Source: Bacteroidales bacterium
Lineage (GTDB): Bacteria > Bacillota > Clostridia > Lachnospirales > Lachnospiraceae
NCBI GenBank assembly: GCA_023664535.1
Contig: JAMPFJ010000021.1
Location: forward strand, 1-54,593
Direction: 5' to 3'
DNA: 54,593 nt
The notes beneath the pieces were generated by a model that made no database searches, was not told the origin of the DNA, and worked only from the letters and a program-made list of their open reading frames with translations. The position numbers and the translations under genes are program-made. Below are positions 1-9,230 of this stretch, piece by piece (the stretch's first letter is position 1; each line of letters begins with the position of its first letter).

Positions 1-2
1 CA

Positions 3-785
3 AAGAATGGCTGGGAAGCATTTAAATTTTTTCCGAGGCGTTTATCAGATGAGAAACCGTCTCATCATGTGCTTGCTACTTCTGAGTTTATAAGACCGAT
101 TTTTGGTTCGGCTTTCCAAACGAAGAATGTTTCTACAGCAGGGTATCCGAGGATTGACGGTTTTGCTTTTGATTGCATAAAGAATCTCTATACACAGATT
201 GAACAAAGCACGCTGAAGCGGATACGAAAGCTGCTGGATGAGGACGCCGAAAATAAAATGCTTTATTACATGCCTACCTTTCGGAACAGTGAAACGGAAT
301 TTTTTAACCGGATAGATTTGGAACGTTTTCAGCAATTTTTAAGGAAAAACCATCTTATTTTTTGTGTAAAGCTGCATCCCAAGTCGAAGCTGAGAGAACG
401 GTTTTCCGATATGGAAAAAGGCAATATTATAAATATTGATGCAGATACGGACCCTTATGTGTTTCTTCCGTTATCCCATGCATTGGTGACGGATTATTCC
501 TCCATTTATTTTGATTATTTATTTACCGGAAAACCGATTATCTTTTTTGCCTATGATTTGGACGCCTATCTCAACGATTCCCGGGACATGTATTTTGATT
601 ATGAGGAATATACGCCGGGGATTAAGGTAAATAATCAGAAGGACCTTGAACGGGCGCTGCTGGATGTCAAGAATGGGTTGGACGGATATAAAGAGAAAAG
701 GGATGCGCTTTGGAAGAGGATGTACGACCGGACAGATGCGCCGGTCAGCGAGTTGCTGGTAAAGGAGATACTGGCTGCGAAATGA
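3..785 (+). CDS. CDP-glycerol glycerophosphotransferase (TagF type), C-terminal part
   Basis: This reading frame is already open at the left edge, so the gene starts outside the window and only about 260 C-terminal residues are visible. TagF-family enzymes move glycerol-phosphate from CDP-glycerol onto a teichoic-acid-like chain at the inner face of the membrane. The visible part has the family signature around TDYSSIYFDYLFTGKP (about residue 160) followed by a FAYDLD...RDMYFDYEEYTPG stretch, both typical of the CDP-glycerol-binding half. A GTG at 69 could be mistaken for a start, but homologous-looking sequence (GWEAFKFFPRRLS, SEFIRPIFGSAF) continues upstream without a stop. The next gene, tagD, makes the donor, which supports the call. 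The polymer it makes cannot be told from this fragment. Confidence 0.88.
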   Translation, partial: KNGWEAFKFFPRRLSDEKPSHHVLATSEFIRPIFGSAFQTKNVSTAGYPRIDGFAFDCIKNLYTQIEQSTLKRIRKLLDEDAENKMLYYMPTFRNSETEFFNRIDLERFQQFLRKNHLIFCVKLHPKSKLRERFSDMEKGNIINIDADTDPYVFLPLSHALVTDYSSIYFDYLFTGKPIIFFAYDLDAYLNDSRDMYFDYEEYTPGIKVNNQKDLERALLDVKNGLDGYKEKRDALWKRMYDRTDAPVSELLVKEILAAK

Positions 786-823
786 CGGCAGCAGTAATGT
801 TTTGGAGGAAATGAGGGATATTG

Positions 824-1228
824 ATGAAAAAAGTGATAACCTATGGCACCTTTGATTTGCTGCATTATGGACATATAAATTTGCTTCAACGGGCAAAGGC
901 ATTAGGGGATTACCTCATTGTAGCCCTGTCTACAGATAAATTTAACAGTGAGATGAAAGGGAAAGTTACCTATTTTTCTTATGAAGAAAGAAAGCGTCTG
1001 CTGGAGGCGATACGGTATGTGGATTTGGTTATACCGGAGGAGACATGGGAGCAAAAGGTGTCGGATGTCAGGGAGTTTAAGGTGGATACCTTTGTTATGG
1101 GAGACGACTGGAAAGGAAAGTTTGACTTTTTGAGGGATTATTGTGATGTTGTCTATCTGGACAGGACGCCTGAGGTGTCTACGACAAAGATTAAGAGTGA
1201 TTTGAAGATGCCGGATAAGGGAGAGTAA
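824..1228 (+). CDS. tagD: Glycerol-3-phosphate cytidylyltransferase
   Basis: The 134-residue protein makes CDP-glycerol from CTP and sn-glycerol-3-phosphate in the cytoplasm, the donor for the glycerophosphotransferase just upstream. The cytidylyltransferase core is clear: GTFDLLHYGHINLL at about residues 8-21 contains the HxGH nucleotide-binding motif, and VSTTKIKSDL near the end matches the ST-TKI motif of TagD. Length equals the usual TagD length. A TTG at 821 lies directly before the ATG at 824. The ATG is chosen because the encoded MKKVITYGTFD is the standard TagD start and a purine-rich GAGGGA lies 5 bases upstream. It is separated by two bases from the next gene, so the two are probably cotranscribed. 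Confidence 0.95.
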   Translation: MKKVITYGTFDLLHYGHINLLQRAKALGDYLIVALSTDKFNSEMKGKVTYFSYEERKRLLEAIRYVDLVIPEETWEQKVSDVREFKVDTFVMGDDWKGKFDFLRDYCDVVYLDRTPEVSTTKIKSDLKMPDKGE

Positions 1229-1230
1229 GG

Positions 1231-2433
1231 ATGTACATTAAAATTGAGGGGGCAAGCCTGCAGGATTTTGAGGGAAAAGAAGTGGTGCTGTTCGGTGCTT
1301 CATCTACAGGGATAAAGGCACTTGAAGAGTTTGAAAGGATTCAGGCAAAGGTACTTGGATTTTGTGATAACAATCCGTCTAAAAGAGGAACTGTCCTTGA
1401 AGGATATCCTGTCTGTTCGCCGGAGGATTTACAGGCAATGGCAGAGGAGAATCCCGGGATTGGGGTGATGATTACCAGCACCTATGAAAAGGAGATTTCC
1501 AAACAGCTACAGGAGATGAAATTACGCAATGTATATGTAGTAAGGATGGGTGTGCTTCATGAAAAAATACCAATGGAGGATTTTGAAAATCCGGTATTGG
1601 ATAAAGATGCGGCAAATGAGCTGTTATACCAGAAAGTGATGTCGGAGGATGCATTTTTTATCGGCAGGGTTGGTTCTACGGAGTTGGAAACATTGTGTAA
1701 TTATTGCTATTTTACCAATCGTATTCACGGAGGAAAAACACCATATACCCGAAATATTACCAATATGCTTGCGGACTGGTGCGGTTTTTTTCCTGCTGAG
1801 CATGAGAAAATGGATGCCTTTTGTGAATTGTATATAGATAAAATTAAAGAAGCAGATTTGCTCTGGAGCATGTGGCGTTCACATTTTGAAAACCGTTTTT
1901 ATCAGGATTACTGCGGCCGGACACCGCTAACCTTATATGAGGAGACGGGATTCCCGATTGATATAGAGAGACCGTGGACATATGCCCTGAGAGGGAAAAG
2001 GGTACTTGTTATCCATCCTTTTGAAAAGTCCATCCAAAAAAATTATAAGAGCAGGAAAAAATTTTTTGATAATTCGGATTTTTTGCCGGATTTTGAATTG
2101 ATAACGCTGAAGGCGGTACAAACGCTGGCAGATAATAAGGGAACTGGGTTTTCCACATGGTTTGATGCATTAGACAGTATGGAGCGGCAGATGCGGGAGA
2201 TTGATTTTGACATTGCGCTGATTGGTGCAGGCGCATACGGTTTTCCGTTAGCGGCATACGCAAAGGAAATGGGGAAAAAGGCATTGCATATTGGAGGGAT
2301 GCTGCAGCTTTATTTTGGTATACGCGGAGCTTATTATGACCAGTTTGGCTATCATAACGAATATTGGACAAGACCGCTGGAAGAAGAGAAGCCGAAAGGA
2401 TATAAGAAGGTGGAGGCAGGGAGGTATTGGTAG
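1231..2433 (+). CDS. Rossmann module plus GT-D-fold glycosyltransferase-like protein
   Basis: This 400-residue protein has two parts. Residues about 14-110 form a Rossmann-like module: VVLFGASSTG, then FCDNN, then ITSTYEKEISKQL. Residues about 130-400 resemble the GT-D / DUF1792 family, with FIGRVGSTELETL near residue 142 in the position of the family's GRxGxxE/RFGDGE motif, and IGAGAYGFPLAAYAKEMG near residue 330 matching the second conserved GT-D segment. GT-D enzymes extend glycans using nucleotide sugars; donor and acceptor here are unknown. The gene follows tagD by 2 bases and abuts the next start exactly (TAG then ATG at 2434), so it lies in the same operon. The N-terminal module recurs in eight further genes of the locus. 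Glycosyltransferase activity is inferred from motifs only. Confidence 0.7.
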   Translation: MYIKIEGASLQDFEGKEVVLFGASSTGIKALEEFERIQAKVLGFCDNNPSKRGTVLEGYPVCSPEDLQAMAEENPGIGVMITSTYEKEISKQLQEMKLRNVYVVRMGVLHEKIPMEDFENPVLDKDAANELLYQKVMSEDAFFIGRVGSTELETLCNYCYFTNRIHGGKTPYTRNITNMLADWCGFFPAEHEKMDAFCELYIDKIKEADLLWSMWRSHFENRFYQDYCGRTPLTLYEETGFPIDIERPWTYALRGKRVLVIHPFEKSIQKNYKSRKKFFDNSDFLPDFELITLKAVQTLADNKGTGFSTWFDALDSMERQMREIDFDIALIGAGAYGFPLAAYAKEMGKKALHIGGMLQLYFGIRGAYYDQFGYHNEYWTRPLEEEKPKGYKKVEAGRYW

Positions 2434-3453
2434 ATGAACGATATATTGGTTTCTGTTATTATGCCTGTCTATAATGGTGAAAGATATTTAAATGAAGCGG
2501 TAGAAAGTATTTTGGGACAGACATATAAAGATATTGAGTTCATTATTGTTGATGACGGTTCGACAGATAATACATTGAATATTTTATTGAACTATAAAAA
2601 AGCAGATGATAGAATTATCATAATAACCAGAGAGAATCGTGGCTTGGTGAAAAGCCTGAATGAAGCGATTCTTGTTTCAAAAGGAAAATATATAGCCAGA
2701 ATGGATGCAGATGATATATCTCATGTTGAACGTATAGAAAAACAGGTTTTATATATGGAGAGAAATTCTGATGTATATTTATTGGGAACGAATTATTCTT
2801 TGATATATGAAGAGGGCGTCAGGGAGGAGATTAAAAAAGCTGCACAGGGAACTCATCGAAGAAGCCAGGCACCAATCGAAAAAAAGGATTGGTTTTTTTC
2901 CACTAATGAGACGATGAAATTTATTCATCCCACGATTATGGTAAGAAGGGAATTATTTGACAAAATAGGGCTTTACCGCCAGTATCAGTTGGAGGATTTG
3001 GAATTGTATTTCCGGGCAGGGGTGTATGGATTAAGAATTGATAAGCTGGAAGAAGTGTTGTTGGATTACAGAGTGAGAGCGGCTTCCAAGTCGAGAACTG
3101 ATATGCGGGCTGAGCAGACGAGAGAGCTGATGGAAGTTAAGATGAAATATCTTGTAGAAAATATAATGGATTCTCAAAAGAAATGGAAATATTTAATCTG
3201 GGGAGCAGATATTTCGGGAATAGAGGGAATAGAGGTCATACAGAACCAATTACCTGATTCGGTATGTCTTGGGTATATAGATACGTTTAAAGAGGGAAAA
3301 GTAAATGGTTATCCGATAATTAAACCGGATAAAATTGAAGAATATAACCCGGATTATGTGTTTATTTGTACGAATGGAGGAGCTGTTCCGGCGAGAAAAG
3401 CATTAAAGGAATTGGGATTCAATGAAGTAGAAAGGTTCTTTAAGATTTCATAA
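2434..3453 (+). CDS. Family 2 glycosyltransferase with C-terminal Rossmann module
   Basis: A 339-residue GT-A glycosyltransferase of the GT2 family. It opens with VSVIMPVYNGERYL and reaches FIIVDDGSTDNT, the usual nucleotide-sugar site, followed by ARMDADD near residue 90, the DXD metal/donor motif. After the catalytic domain (about 1-235) comes a ~95-residue tail, KWKYLIWGADISGIEGIEV...LGYIDT...PDYVFICTNGG, which looks like the same Rossmann-type module found at the N-terminus of the preceding protein. It probably adds one sugar to a cytoplasmic lipid-linked glycan. The start codon touches the upstream stop, and GGGAGG lies about 9 bases upstream inside the previous gene, suggesting translational coupling. 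Base composition becomes clearly AT-rich from here. The sugar is unknown. Confidence 0.88.
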   Translation: MNDILVSVIMPVYNGERYLNEAVESILGQTYKDIEFIIVDDGSTDNTLNILLNYKKADDRIIIITRENRGLVKSLNEAILVSKGKYIARMDADDISHVERIEKQVLYMERNSDVYLLGTNYSLIYEEGVREEIKKAAQGTHRRSQAPIEKKDWFFSTNETMKFIHPTIMVRRELFDKIGLYRQYQLEDLELYFRAGVYGLRIDKLEEVLLDYRVRAASKSRTDMRAEQTRELMEVKMKYLVENIMDSQKKWKYLIWGADISGIEGIEVIQNQLPDSVCLGYIDTFKEGKVNGYPIIKPDKIEEYNPDYVFICTNGGAVPARKALKELGFNEVERFFKIS

Positions 3454-3483
3454 ATAGTATTTGGCGATTGTAGGTGATAGAAA

Positions 3484-4545
3484 ATGGTATATGAAGAGAA
3501 TGATTTTGATAAATTGAAGGAATGTCTGAGGGGTAAAAGATTATATTTATTTGGTGCATCAGGAAGTGCAAGGGGGTTTATCAAGCGTCAGGGAGGTGCA
3601 TTTTGTATCGAAGGAATATTTGACAATGATATAAAGAAAGTCAATATTACTTTTGAGGGCTATCCGGTTTTCCCTGTTCATAAAATTCCGTTGCTGGACA
3701 AGGAAAAAACCGTTTTTTTAATTACAAGCTGTTATGAGAAAGAGATTGAAAAACAATTACTTGAATTGGGAATGAAATATATATATTCGTCGCATATGTG
3801 CGAGAGGAGAGGTAATGGACTTGCGCCTGTTTGTGAAAAGGATTTAACATATGTAGATAGTGTAAGGGAAATATTAGCGGATGAACATTCAAAAAAGAGA
3901 TTGGAACAAATTGTACAATGTAGGGCGGGCGGTATAGCATATTGGAATGACATGTTTGATGGAAAGCCATATTTTCAAGACGTATATCCACTTACCGATT
4001 CTGAAGTATTTGTAGATGCTGGAGCATATATTGGAGATACGATTGAAGAATTTATACAGCATACCAGAGGTCAATTTCGCAAAATATATGCTTTTGAGCC
4101 GGATGAGATTAATTATCAGACATTGGTGACCCGGTACGGGGGCAATAACAGGATTAGATGCATACAAGCCGGATTATATAGTGATAATACTACTCTTAAT
4201 TTTGAAGAAAGTGGAACTGACGGAAGTAAGTTTATTCAAAGGGGAGGAAAAGTTGTAGAATGTATGAGTATAGATAAATTTATCGACGATGAAGTTTCAT
4301 TTATTAAAATGGATATTGAAGGTTCTGAATTAGAAGCGTTAAAAGGTGCAGAGCATACAATTTGTAAGTATCATCCCAAATTAGCAATTTGTATTTATCA
4401 TAATGATGATGATTTATGGACAATACCATTATATATTCATAAAATTGTTCCGAGGTATAAATTATATATTCGGCATCATTCACTTGGGTTTTCAGATACC
4501 GTTTTATATGCAGTGTATAGTGGGAGAGGTGAAAAAATTGAATAG
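3484..4545 (+). CDS. Rossmann module plus FkbM-family methyltransferase
   Basis: A 353-residue two-domain protein. Residues about 15-110 are another copy of the recurring module (LYLFGASGSARGF, then IFDNDI, then ITSCYEKEIEKQL). Residues about 160-345 are an FkbM-type SAM-dependent methyltransferase: VFVDAGAYIGDTIEEF is the SAM-binding loop, YAFEPDEINYQTL the acidic motif II, and FIKMDIEGSELEALKGA the signature FkbM segment. FkbM proteins methylate hydroxyls of sugars or related compounds. This one likely decorates the glycan made by the neighbouring transferases, which is inference. Its last 8 bases overlap the start of the next gene, consistent with an operon and translational coupling. Confidence 0.86.
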   Translation: MVYEENDFDKLKECLRGKRLYLFGASGSARGFIKRQGGAFCIEGIFDNDIKKVNITFEGYPVFPVHKIPLLDKEKTVFLITSCYEKEIEKQLLELGMKYIYSSHMCERRGNGLAPVCEKDLTYVDSVREILADEHSKKRLEQIVQCRAGGIAYWNDMFDGKPYFQDVYPLTDSEVFVDAGAYIGDTIEEFIQHTRGQFRKIYAFEPDEINYQTLVTRYGGNNRIRCIQAGLYSDNTTLNFEESGTDGSKFIQRGGKVVECMSIDKFIDDEVSFIKMDIEGSELEALKGAEHTICKYHPKLAICIYHNDDDLWTIPLYIHKIVPRYKLYIRHHSLGFSDTVLYAVYSGRGEKIE

Positions 4546-5905
4546 ACCATTTGACGAAAATGATAAAGTGTCAATCATAATACCGGTTTATAATGTAGAA
4601 AAATATTTGAGAAAGTGTCTGGATTCTGCAATTCATCAAACGTGGCAGAATATAGAGGTAATTGTTGTTGATGATGCATCTCCTGATAATTGCAGAGAGA
4701 TTATCAAGCAATATGAAGAAAAATTTCCAGAGCTGATAAAAGCAGTTTATTTAGAGGATAATCTATGCCAAGGAGGAGCGAGAAATAAGGGATTGGAGAT
4801 TGCGACAGGAGACTATGTCACATATTTAGACAGTGATGATTGGATAGATGAAACAACGTGTGAGAAATTGATGTTAAAGGCAAGTGAAACAAATGCAGAT
4901 ATTGTTTATTGTGATATTTATCGGGACTTTGAAAGAGAAGATAGACAGGTATGGGTAAGTTATCAGTTTTCGGAAGAAATGGGAATAATGACAGAAAAGA
5001 AGTATTATCTTCATTTGTTAAATTACGGATATGTGTATGCAAAATTAATTAGGACAGAGGTGTTAAGAAAAAACCATATTGTTTTTCCTGAACATAAGAA
5101 GTATGAGGATTTTGCATTTATATCGCTTGTTGTTTTATATGCCGGTAAAACTGCTTATGTAAAGGAGCCGTTGTATTATTATACGATTAGGGAACAGTCT
5201 GTTGTGACAACTCGAAATAGTGAGCATCATAAAGATATGGTAGATGTAGGAGATTTTGTTTATAAAGAAATGAAAAACCGAGGGTTTATTAAATATGCGA
5301 ATATATTACGAGCAATAGCATATTATAAAGCTGTTAAGTTAATTATTGATAAGAATGACGAACCGGATGTGGACTATATATGCAAGGTGACAAAGCAATT
5401 AAAGGAATTTTATCATCCGAGTGACAGGGAATTATATCTTGAACATGATTCGATGGAAGTGCAGATTGTAAAGACTGCACAAGAATCAGAGTATGTATTC
5501 GCACAGAAGATAAAAGAAAATTATTTTATAGAAGAGAATACAGAATATGAAACATTTTATTATGTCTTTGGTAATGATATTAATGTACTTTTTGAGCGGT
5601 ATATGAACAAACGGATTGCTATTTGGGGCTATGGGAAAAAGGGGAAAAGTTTGCTGGATGCCTTACATTCTTATGGTGTAAAGATAGAATATATCATTGA
5701 TAAAAATAAGAAAATACAGGGAACAGTATTAGAAACTGGCGAGATAATAGAGGGATTTGAAAATATTAATGATAAAATAGATGTAATTATAGTGGTGAAT
5801 CGCAATTATTTTTCGGCAATAGAAACAGAAATAAAAGAAGTGACTTCCCAAATAGATATATGTAATTTAGAAGCAGAGCTCATGTATAATACTGGAGGAA
5901 TTTAA
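4538..5905 (+). CDS. Family 2 glycosyltransferase with C-terminal Rossmann module
   Basis: A 455-residue GT2 glycosyltransferase. SIIIPVYNVEKYLRKC begins about 10 residues in, IVVDDASPDNC follows, and YLDSDDW near residue 95 is the DXD motif. The catalytic region runs to about residue 250, a helical linker follows, and the last ~95 residues (NKRIAIWGYGKKGKSLL...YIIDKNKK...VIIVVNRNYFSAIETEI) form the recurring Rossmann-type module. The start is taken as TTG at 4538, because GGGAGAGG lies 8 bases upstream and the preceding frame sequence is not GT2-like; a GTG at 4529 is a weaker alternative. The gene overlaps the end of the FkbM gene by 8 bases. It probably extends the same glycan; donor unknown. 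Confidence 0.87.
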   Translation: MNRPFDENDKVSIIIPVYNVEKYLRKCLDSAIHQTWQNIEVIVVDDASPDNCREIIKQYEEKFPELIKAVYLEDNLCQGGARNKGLEIATGDYVTYLDSDDWIDETTCEKLMLKASETNADIVYCDIYRDFEREDRQVWVSYQFSEEMGIMTEKKYYLHLLNYGYVYAKLIRTEVLRKNHIVFPEHKKYEDFAFISLVVLYAGKTAYVKEPLYYYTIREQSVVTTRNSEHHKDMVDVGDFVYKEMKNRGFIKYANILRAIAYYKAVKLIIDKNDEPDVDYICKVTKQLKEFYHPSDRELYLEHDSMEVQIVKTAQESEYVFAQKIKENYFIEENTEYETFYYVFGNDINVLFERYMNKRIAIWGYGKKGKSLLDALHSYGVKIEYIIDKNKKIQGTVLETGEIIEGFENINDKIDVIIVVNRNYFSAIETEIKEVTSQIDICNLEAELMYNTGGI

Positions 5906-6013
5906 GGGTTATGATAGAAATATAGTTGGATGTGCAGGAAATTGGTATGTTGATGTTTCGAGAAGTACAGAGATTTCGAGGTATATAGTTTTTGCAGAAA
6001 GGCGGATTATAAA

Positions 6014-7480
6014 ATGAATTTAGTAGCGTATTATTTGCCACAATTTCATGAAATAGAAGAAAATAACAGAACGTGGGGAAAGGGATTTACAGAATGGGAT
6101 AATGTAAGAAAGGCAAAAGCATTATTTGAAGGACATTATCAGCCCAGAGAGCCATTAAACGATAATTATTATAATTTATTGAATCCAGATACCTTGCGGT
6201 GGCAGATTTCCTTGGCTCAAAAATATGGTATATCCGCATTTTGCTTTTATCATTATTGGTTTAAAGGAGGAAAAAAAGTTCTGGAAAAACCTGCTGAATT
6301 ATTTTTGAACAGCAAAGACATGATATTTCAATTTTGTTTTTCGTGGGCTAATGAACCATGGACAAAAACTTGGCAGGGTGCTTCTGGAGCAAAAGAAATA
6401 TTGATACAACAGCGTTATGGAGAAAAGGAAGATTGGAAATATCATTTTGATTATCTGCTTCCTTTTTTCAAGGATAATAGATATATTAAAATTGCGGGGA
6501 AACCAATGTTTCTTATATATCAGATAAATAAAATTGGATGTTTTGACCGAATGATGGATTATTGGAATGAATTATCCAGAGAACATGGATTCAAGGGATT
6601 GTTTATTGTAGATATGTTAACTTTTGATGGGATGGTGAGTAAGAATAAAAGAGTTAGTGCTACGGTTGATTTTGAGCCAGGTAAAGCAAAGAGGGTTATC
6701 ATTCCAGACGATGTCACACAGTTAGAATGCCATGTAAAACCATATGATGAAACTTGTTGTGAAATGTTGTTAGAAGAACATAAGAAAAATGAATTTCGTT
6801 GTATGTTTGTAGATTATGATGATACACCAAGACGTGGAAACAGGGGATATGTGTATCAGGGGTCTTCACCTGAAAAGTTTGGTATGTATTTACAAAAAAC
6901 AATAGATTTATCAATGCAAGAGCATAATGATTTTGTTTTTATTAATGCATGGAATGAGTGGGGAGAGGGTAACTATTTGGAGCCGGATAAAAAGTATCAA
7001 TTTCGTTATTTGGAACAGGTAAAGAAAGCATTACATAATGAGTGTCCTTCAATTGATTTAAAACAAGTAAAATCTCAATTAGGTTCGTTAGAAGTTAATG
7101 AAAACAAGGATGGTAAATTTAAACAATATTATGACCTGTGCAATAGGTGGATAAAAGTGTATAATAACCATTATGCTATTCAAGACTATTTTATTGAAAG
7201 AGAATATAAGCAGATTGCTGTTTATGGTCTGGGTGAGTTAGGAAATAGACTGATTGAGGCATTGGAAGGCACTGATATTTATGTGAGGTACGGAATTGAT
7301 AAAGATGCTTGGGCAGCATTTGCAGAAATAGATGTCAAAAGCATGGAGGAAGAAGCTTTTGACGGTGTTGATTGTATAGTGGTAACACCAATACACATGT
7401 ATGAGGAAATAGAAATTGAATTGAGAAAAAAATGTAAATGTCCTATAATATCATTGACAGATGTTATTGAAAATTTGTAA
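6014..7480 (+). CDS. WbsX-family glycosyltransferase (GH99-like) with Rossmann module
   Basis: A 488-residue protein of the WbsX family, which is annotated as glycosyltransferases but has a GH99-like barrel. Family motifs are clear: AYYLPQFHEIEENN at the start, WGKGFTEWDNV, FCFYHYWFKGGK near residue 78, FCFSWANEPWTKTWQG near 115, and FINAWNEWGEGNYLEPD near 312. After about residue 390 the protein continues into EYKQIAVYGLGELGNRLIE...YGIDKDAWA...VVTPIHMYEEIEIELRKK, a C-terminal copy of the Rossmann-type module. This copy is closest in look to the next gene, whose product is little more than that module. The ribosome binding region AGAAAGGCGGATTAT is shared with the leader at 9212. The family reaction is poorly established, so function beyond glycan synthesis is uncertain. 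Confidence 0.85.
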   Translation: MNLVAYYLPQFHEIEENNRTWGKGFTEWDNVRKAKALFEGHYQPREPLNDNYYNLLNPDTLRWQISLAQKYGISAFCFYHYWFKGGKKVLEKPAELFLNSKDMIFQFCFSWANEPWTKTWQGASGAKEILIQQRYGEKEDWKYHFDYLLPFFKDNRYIKIAGKPMFLIYQINKIGCFDRMMDYWNELSREHGFKGLFIVDMLTFDGMVSKNKRVSATVDFEPGKAKRVIIPDDVTQLECHVKPYDETCCEMLLEEHKKNEFRCMFVDYDDTPRRGNRGYVYQGSSPEKFGMYLQKTIDLSMQEHNDFVFINAWNEWGEGNYLEPDKKYQFRYLEQVKKALHNECPSIDLKQVKSQLGSLEVNENKDGKFKQYYDLCNRWIKVYNNHYAIQDYFIEREYKQIAVYGLGELGNRLIEALEGTDIYVRYGIDKDAWAAFAEIDVKSMEEEAFDGVDCIVVTPIHMYEEIEIELRKKCKCPIISLTDVIENL

Positions 7481-7632
7481 TGTGAATGAAAATTTAAGAA
7501 TATGCAGTGGTATTTTATAAGAGTTGCTAATATTGAAGACAAAGGACTGATATCAGAGTAGAGATTTAATAATTGCTTATAAAAATTGAATCAATAATTT
7601 GAGATTGACATTATTAGGAGGGAGTAAAGGTT

Positions 7633-8115
7633 ATGAAAAAAGGAATGACAGCAGGCGTATCATTTGTATTAGGGATTATTGCGTCTGGAGTTGTAATGAT
7701 AAATTTTATGCGCAGGATGATAGATAAAAGAGACAAAAAAGTTTGTAAATTTAAAGGATATTATAGTTTGCTGAATCAATGGCTTTTGCTGAAACAGGAA
7801 GGGCAGAGTATGGCGCAGTATTTTGCAGATAATCAATATAAAGCCATTGCGATATATGGAATGGGAGAATTGGGAAATCTTCTTTATCGTGAATTAAAAA
7901 ATAATGGCAGGGTGGATGTTAAATATGCTATTGATAAAAATGCAGATAATGTTTATTCAGAATTAAAAGTATTTGATACGGCTGATGATTTGCCGCCTGT
8001 AGATGTAGTGATTGTGACAGCAACCTTTGCCTTTGATGAAATTGAAGCAGAACTAAGAAAAAAAGTTGCTTGTCAGATTATATCGCTGGAGGATGTAATA
8101 TGCGAAATGATGTAA
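7633..8115 (+). CDS. Membrane-anchored stand-alone Rossmann module protein
   Basis: A 160-residue protein not recognised as a named family. Residues about 6-27 (GVSFVLGIIASGVVMINFM) form one hydrophobic segment followed by a basic RRMIDKRDKK, consistent with an N-terminal membrane anchor with the rest inside the cell. Residues about 65-160 are the recurring module on its own: YKAIAIYGMGELGNLLY, YAIDKNADN, and VIVTATFAFDEIEAELRKKVACQIISLEDV. The last part is very like the tail of the WbsX protein upstream. No catalytic domain is present. It could anchor or organise the other module-bearing enzymes at the membrane, which is inference. AGGAGGG lies about 10 bases before the ATG. The next gene starts inside its last 16 bases. 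Confidence 0.75.
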   Translation: MKKGMTAGVSFVLGIIASGVVMINFMRRMIDKRDKKVCKFKGYYSLLNQWLLLKQEGQSMAQYFADNQYKAIAIYGMGELGNLLYRELKNNGRVDVKYAIDKNADNVYSELKVFDTADDLPPVDVVIVTATFAFDEIEAELRKKVACQIISLEDVICEMM

Positions 8116-9209
8116 ATATCCATCAAAAATGGCTGGGAGAAGAGAATATGCCTAAGATTTTAATATGGGGAACAGGCTCTGGAGCAGTAAAATATATGAC
8201 AGCTGCTTCGGAGTTGTTTGAGTATGTTAAAATACTTGGATTTATTGATGGAAAAAAGCAGGATGATACAGAAGAATTTTTTATCCCGCCCAATGGTGAA
8301 AAAAAGAAAAAGATAACACCGGAACAGATTTCCCAATATGACTATGATTATATTGTAGTGTTGAGTTCTTATTATAAAGAAATAAAGGAGTGTGCAGTAA
8401 AGCATGGTGTGATGCAGTCTAGTATATTTAAAGATGTTGAATTTTATAGATTATGGGTTGATAAAGGGTATTTGGAGTTTAAACATAAATATGGTTCATG
8501 GATAAAAGAAAAAAAAGCATTTGTTCTATGTAAGGAATACAGTTCATATGTATGGGTGTCATGGCTGCAGGGATATGAGGAGGCACCGGAACTAGTCCGG
8601 GCATGTATTGATAGTATTAGACAGCATTCTGAAGGATTGAATTTTGTGTTTATCACATTAGAAAATTACCAAAGATATGTGGAAATACCAGATTATATTA
8701 TTAGTAAATTTGAACAGGGAATTATATCGCGGACTTTTTTTTCTGACATATTAAGGCTGTCCTTGTTGGAGAAATATGGTGGGCTTTGGGTAGATGCAAG
8801 CGTGTTCTGTCTGGGTGAATTCAGATGGATTTATGAAAAAAGTGATTTTTTTGCCTTTCGTGTCAATGACGGTGGAGCGAAAATAGCTGCCAGTTGGTTT
8901 CTCTATTCTGTTAAAGGGCATATTCTGATTGTAGAAACCTTGCGGCTATTAAAAATGTATTGTAAAGAGATGAATAGAATGGAGCATTATTATATTCTGC
9001 ATTTCTTTTTTAGAATGGTGGCAGAGTGCTATGATGAGGAGTGGAAACGGGTTCCTCGATATAATGTGGAGAATTGTTATTTATTGGATATTATGAGAAG
9101 TAAAGGAAAATGTTTAACTAATCAGGTAGAAGAAATTTGTCTTAAAATGCCTATTCAGAAATTGAATAGAAGAAGGCTATATCCGAAAGATGAAGACGAG
9201 GAAAGATAA
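8100..9209 (+). CDS. Rossmann module plus capsular GT32-like glycosyltransferase
   Basis: A 369-residue protein. Residues about 17-100 are the recurring module (PKILIWGTGSGAVKYM, GFIDGKK, IVVLSSYYKEIKECAVKHG). The remainder matches the capsular polysaccharide synthesis / Gly_transf_sug group: APELVRACIDSIRQHS, then the SRTFFSDILRLSLLEKYGGLWVDASVFC block near residues 210-240, where YGGxxxDA carries the donor-binding aspartate. Such enzymes add sugars, often mannose or galactose, to surface glycans. ATG at 8100 is preferred because GGAGG lies 7 bases upstream and it overlaps the previous gene by 16 bases. A second in-frame ATG at 8148 also has a GGGAGA before it and would remove 16 residues. 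Confidence 0.82.
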   Translation: MRNDVNIHQKWLGEENMPKILIWGTGSGAVKYMTAASELFEYVKILGFIDGKKQDDTEEFFIPPNGEKKKKITPEQISQYDYDYIVVLSSYYKEIKECAVKHGVMQSSIFKDVEFYRLWVDKGYLEFKHKYGSWIKEKKAFVLCKEYSSYVWVSWLQGYEEAPELVRACIDSIRQHSEGLNFVFITLENYQRYVEIPDYIISKFEQGIISRTFFSDILRLSLLEKYGGLWVDASVFCLGEFRWIYEKSDFFAFRVNDGGAKIAASWFLYSVKGHILIVETLRLLKMYCKEMNRMEHYYILHFFFRMVAECYDEEWKRVPRYNVENCYLLDIMRSKGKCLTNQVEEICLKMPIQKLNRRRLYPKDEDEER

Positions 9210-9230
9210 ATAGAAAGGCGGATTATTATA

